From: Acidobacteriota bacterium
GTDB lineage: Bacteria > Acidobacteriota > Terriglobia > Bryobacterales > Bryobacteraceae
Assembly (NCBI GenBank): GCA_018268875.1
Contig: JAFDVT010000804.1
Span: 1-9,305 of the forward strand
DNA: 9,305 nucleotides
Direction: 5' to 3'
Below the pieces are notes generated by a model. It saw only the letters and a list, made by a program, of their open reading frames with translations, was not told the DNA's origin and ran no database searches. The translations under genes and the position numbers were made by a program. Position 1 is the stretch's first letter; every line of letters starts with the position of its first letter. Positions 6,630 through 9,305 of the stretch are shown in pieces.

Positions 6630-6636
6630 TAATCGT

Positions 6637-9305
6637 TTGCGACTATTTGTTGTTGCTGTGTTTCTGGGGACCTCGGCCGCCGTTTGGGCCCAGGGACTGA
6701 CGATCAGTCCCGCAAAGCCGACCGTACGCCAGGGCGAAAGCACACAATTTACGGCCAACCGGGGGGTCACCTGGTCTTTGCGGTCCGGCAGCGCCGGGTC
6801 GATCAGCGCCAGCGGCGTATACACAGCGCCCGCCCATGTCGACGTCAAACAAAAGGCCGGTCCGTGCCAGATCATGCCGCCGGATCATATGTTTGCCACA
6901 CGCGTCGATTCCCTGCCCGTCCACCGCTATTCGTCGTTCATGATGAGCACCAACGACGGGAACTTCGCCCTCACGTTCGAACCGTCGTTCTGGACCAATG
7001 TCACGACGAACACCAGTCCCAACTTTGCCGGAAACTTTTATTACACGCCGCTGAACAACGGCAACTTCCAGGTTCTGGAATGGCCCAAGCTGAAGACGGA
7101 AACCGGTGTGTTTATGCCGCCGTTCAACAACACCGACAACCATGAAGTGTATGTGAACCGCGAAACCTGCGAGTTCACCGACATTTACAACCGCTATCCG
7201 GTGGGCGCCAATGTCATACAGAACTGTCCTTTGTGCACCGCGCAAAGCGGCGTCAAATACGTGAGCGACTTCAACTTGCCCACCACCGGCGCCACCGACG
7301 CGGCCGGCATGGCCCAACAGCCGGTATCGCTGACGCTGGCCGACATCCAGAGCGGCGAGGTACGGCATGCGCTGCGGTTTTCGATGGCCAACGGCTACAT
7401 TTCGCCGTCCTACATCTGGCCGGCCAGCGCCAACGCCATTCCCTTCTGTTCGTTCGTGCTGACGGACCTGCGCGGCTGCTTCGAATACGGCATGTATGTA
7501 CGGCTCAAGTCCAACGTGGATCTATCGGGATTCTCCCCCAAGGCGCGCATCGTGCTGGAGGCCATCAAACGCTATGGCATGATTCTGACCGACGGCGGCT
7601 TGAGCTACGCCATCCAGACCAATACCGACGTGTGGATGGATGCGGAAATGCGCACGGCCCTTCGCGAAATCACCGGCAAGGTGCGTTCGCGCGACCTCGA
7701 AGTAGTCGACACCTCCGCCATGATGTTGAACGCGTCCCAGGGCGCGGTGAAGATCGGCAACGGCTACCAGAACCCGTCGCAGTTCGCCGAGGTGGTGGCC
7801 ACCGATGCGCAGGGCAACCAAACCTCCGTCCGCATCAACCTGCGGGGCGTCACCGTGGGCGTCGCCGAACCGATGATGACGGTAATGGCCGGCCACACCG
7901 TGGACCTGCAGGGCTGGGCCACCGGCAGCGAGGACGTCAGCGTGAACTGGACCATGTCGCCGGAGATTGGTACGCTCGACCAGTCCACGGGACGGTTCAC
8001 CGCGCCGCGTTCCATCAGCGAGCCGACGCGGGTACGCATGACGGCCACCAGCGGCGCCGACGAGACCGCCAAGGCGTACATCGACGTTACGGTATGGCCG
8101 GACAACGACGGCGGCGCGGTCCGCCTGAACCTGGGTCACACCGGTAGCGAATTTGTGGACGGCGACGGCCACACCTGGTGGCGCGACGAATGGGCGCAGG
8201 TGGAAGGCTTCGGCTACGCCTGGACGGGAGGTCCGCCGGACACCGTGTACGCCGAAACCCGCTACTACTATGGCGACGGGCGCCTGAAATGGTACCTGCC
8301 CAACGGCAATTACAAGGCCCGCATCTACATGTCGATCAACACGGGTCCCGCGGCCGTGGCGCTGACCGAGCAGGAATACGTCTGCCACGTCGACGTACAG
8401 GGCCAGTTGTACCGGCGGGACTTCCGCATTGGCAGCGTCACCAACTGGGCGCGCTACACCGGCGGATACCTCGATGTTCCGATGCAGGTGACCGACGGAT
8501 CGGCGTACCTCGCGCTGCGCTACCGCGGTCCGTCCACGGTGCAGACGCATCATTGCTCGTGGTCCGCCGTCGAGATCACGCCCGAAGCTTCGAATGCGCG
8601 GCTCGAGATCGACAACGCGCCGGCGGAAGTCGCCGTGGGGCAGCGCTACCAGTTGAACACCGCCGGATGGCTGATGCCCGCCGAGGTCAACTGGGCCATG
8701 GTGCGCGGTCCCGGGTCGGTTACGGCGAGCGGCGCTTATACCGTGCCCCAGACGGTGGCCGGCACGACGCAGACCGCCGTGGTCCGCGCCACCAGCGCCA
8801 GCGATCCTTCAAAAACGCTGCTGGCCTTTATCCAGTTGAACGGAACCTCGCTGAGCGTGTGTAGCGTTTCGGGGTTGGACGCACAGTCCGGGCTCGTCAT
8901 ACCGGCGTCCGGCGCCGATGTTTCGTTGCGCATCCAGTCGTCCGGTTCCGGCTGCAATGCGAACGTCGCCTCCGGCGCGTCCTGGATGACGTTGAACGGC
9001 GCCCCTACTAGCGATACCGTCAACCTGCGCATCGCCGCCAACACCGCCGCCAGCGAACGCAGCACCACGATACGGATCTTCGGCCAGACGCAAACGGTTC
9101 GCCAGTTGGCCGCCGCCCCCGCGGGACTGCTGTACGTTCCCATCGCGCCATGCCGACTGGTGGACACCAGGTCGCCCGAAGACGGCAGCCAGCAGAGCGG
9201 CGCGTTCGGCATGCCGCGCCTCGAAAGCGGATCCGCCCGCGAAATCCCCGTGCCATCCCACAGCGGGTGCGCCATTCCGTCTTCGGCGGTCGCCTACTCC
9301 GGTAC
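6637..9305 (+). CDS. Large secreted mosaic protein (Ig-like, malectin-like, BACON-like domains), 3' end outside the window
   Basis: One frame stays open from the TTG at 6637 to the right edge (889 codons, no stop). TTG is chosen because GGGGGGAG lies 7 nt upstream, an in-frame TAG sits at 6616-6618, no other start codon lies between, and the first codons give a Sec signal peptide ('MRLFVVAVFLGTSAAVWA', cleavage before Gln19). Domains in order: an Ig-like unit at about 20-70 ('VTWSL', 'SASGVYTAP'); an unrecognised domain at about 70-360 with a CPLC pair (197/200) and 'KRYGMILTDGGLSYAIQ' (from about 311); a second Ig-like unit at about 415-490 ('VNWTM', 'GRFTAP'); a malectin-like domain at about 495-648 ('DGDGHTWWRDEW', 'LPNGNYKARIYM'); a third Ig-like unit at about 655-735 ('VNWAM', 'SGAYTVP'); a BACON-like domain at about 736-823 ('GASWMTL'); and the beginning of a module with 'APCRLVDTRSPEDGS' (about 837-851). 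It probably acts outside the cell in carbohydrate binding or surface interaction. No enzymatic activity can be assigned. Confidence 0.88.
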   Translation, partial: MRLFVVAVFLGTSAAVWAQGLTISPAKPTVRQGESTQFTANRGVTWSLRSGSAGSISASGVYTAPAHVDVKQKAGPCQIMPPDHMFATRVDSLPVHRYSSFMMSTNDGNFALTFEPSFWTNVTTNTSPNFAGNFYYTPLNNGNFQVLEWPKLKTETGVFMPPFNNTDNHEVYVNRETCEFTDIYNRYPVGANVIQNCPLCTAQSGVKYVSDFNLPTTGATDAAGMAQQPVSLTLADIQSGEVRHALRFSMANGYISPSYIWPASANAIPFCSFVLTDLRGCFEYGMYVRLKSNVDLSGFSPKARIVLEAIKRYGMILTDGGLSYAIQTNTDVWMDAEMRTALREITGKVRSRDLEVVDTSAMMLNASQGAVKIGNGYQNPSQFAEVVATDAQGNQTSVRINLRGVTVGVAEPMMTVMAGHTVDLQGWATGSEDVSVNWTMSPEIGTLDQSTGRFTAPRSISEPTRVRMTATSGADETAKAYIDVTVWPDNDGGAVRLNLGHTGSEFVDGDGHTWWRDEWAQVEGFGYAWTGGPPDTVYAETRYYYGDGRLKWYLPNGNYKARIYMSINTGPAAVALTEQEYVCHVDVQGQLYRRDFRIGSVTNWARYTGGYLDVPMQVTDGSAYLALRYRGPSTVQTHHCSWSAVEITPEASNARLEIDNAPAEVAVGQRYQLNTAGWLMPAEVNWAMVRGPGSVTASGAYTVPQTVAGTTQTAVVRATSASDPSKTLLAFIQLNGTSLSVCSVSGLDAQSGLVIPASGADVSLRIQSSGSGCNANVASGASWMTLNGAPTSDTVNLRIAANTAASERSTTIRIFGQTQTVRQLAAAPAGLLYVPIAPCRLVDTRSPEDGSQQSGAFGMPRLESGSAREIPVPSHSGCAIPSSAVAYSG

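Larger units (their letters stand above)
6525..6636. other. Divergent intergenic region
   Basis: This 112-nt stretch separates the start of the minus-strand acyltransferase gene from the start of the plus-strand secreted-protein gene, so it must contain the control signals for the secreted protein and probably those of the minus-strand group. It is visibly more A/T-rich than its neighbours in the middle ('GAGAAAATAAAGGGAAAC' near 6567-6584). It holds a candidate minus-strand promoter, an imperfect hairpin and a plus-strand Shine-Dalgarno sequence. I could not pick a convincing plus-strand -35/-10 pair. Confidence 0.7.

Noticed and set aside
7233..8147. 304-codon plus-strand frame, and the one at 8178-8864
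   Set aside because: These are +2/+3 shadows of the frame starting at 6637. They are Arg/His/Gly-rich with no recognisable domain, and the real frame is uninterrupted across them.
7522..8553. 343-codon minus-strand frame, and the similar one at 6643-7368
   Set aside because: Both lie opposite the secreted mosaic protein, which has a signal peptide, a start with a ribosome binding site and recognisable domains throughout. The antisense translations show Val/His/Arg-rich shadow composition.

Overview
The window (about 9.3 kb, GC-rich, densely coding) looks like a surface-glycan locus from a high-GC Gram-negative bacterium. The last gene carries the best hint of taxonomy. It encodes a secreted mosaic protein with Ig-like 'GxYTAP' repeats, a malectin-like domain, a BACON-like domain and an 'APCRLVDTR' motif. 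From memory this combination is typical of Acidobacteriota (Solibacter/Bryobacter relatives). The assignment is an inference and was not searched.

Layout. Positions 1-2942 hold three plus-strand genes: a family-4 glycosyltransferase cut by the left window edge, a second family-4 glycosyltransferase starting on the stop of the first (TAATG), and a class I SAM-dependent methyltransferase 18 nt further on. Positions 2939-6524 hold four minus-strand genes, in transcription order: a left-handed beta-helix acyl/acetyltransferase, a small acyl carrier protein, a FabH/KAS III-like protein, and a WzxC-type flippase. The two groups converge with stop codons overlapping by 4 nt. Positions 6525-6636 are a divergent intergenic region with a candidate minus-strand promoter and an imperfect hairpin. 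From 6637 to the right edge one plus-strand frame stays open. It starts with TTG behind a good Shine-Dalgarno sequence and encodes the secreted mosaic protein; its end lies outside the window.

Working together. The two glycosyltransferases and the methyltransferase plausibly assemble and modify a lipid-linked oligosaccharide, and the flippase would move it across the inner membrane. The private ACP, KAS III-like protein and beta-helix acyltransferase probably make and attach an acyl group to that glycan.

The most unusual observation is that the KAS III-like protein has Ser (TCG) where the family has its catalytic Cys, while the partner His and Asn are kept. It may therefore be a priming enzyme or ACP-dependent acyltransferase rather than a normal condensing enzyme. 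No RNA genes, insertion sequences, CRISPR arrays or attachment sites were seen.
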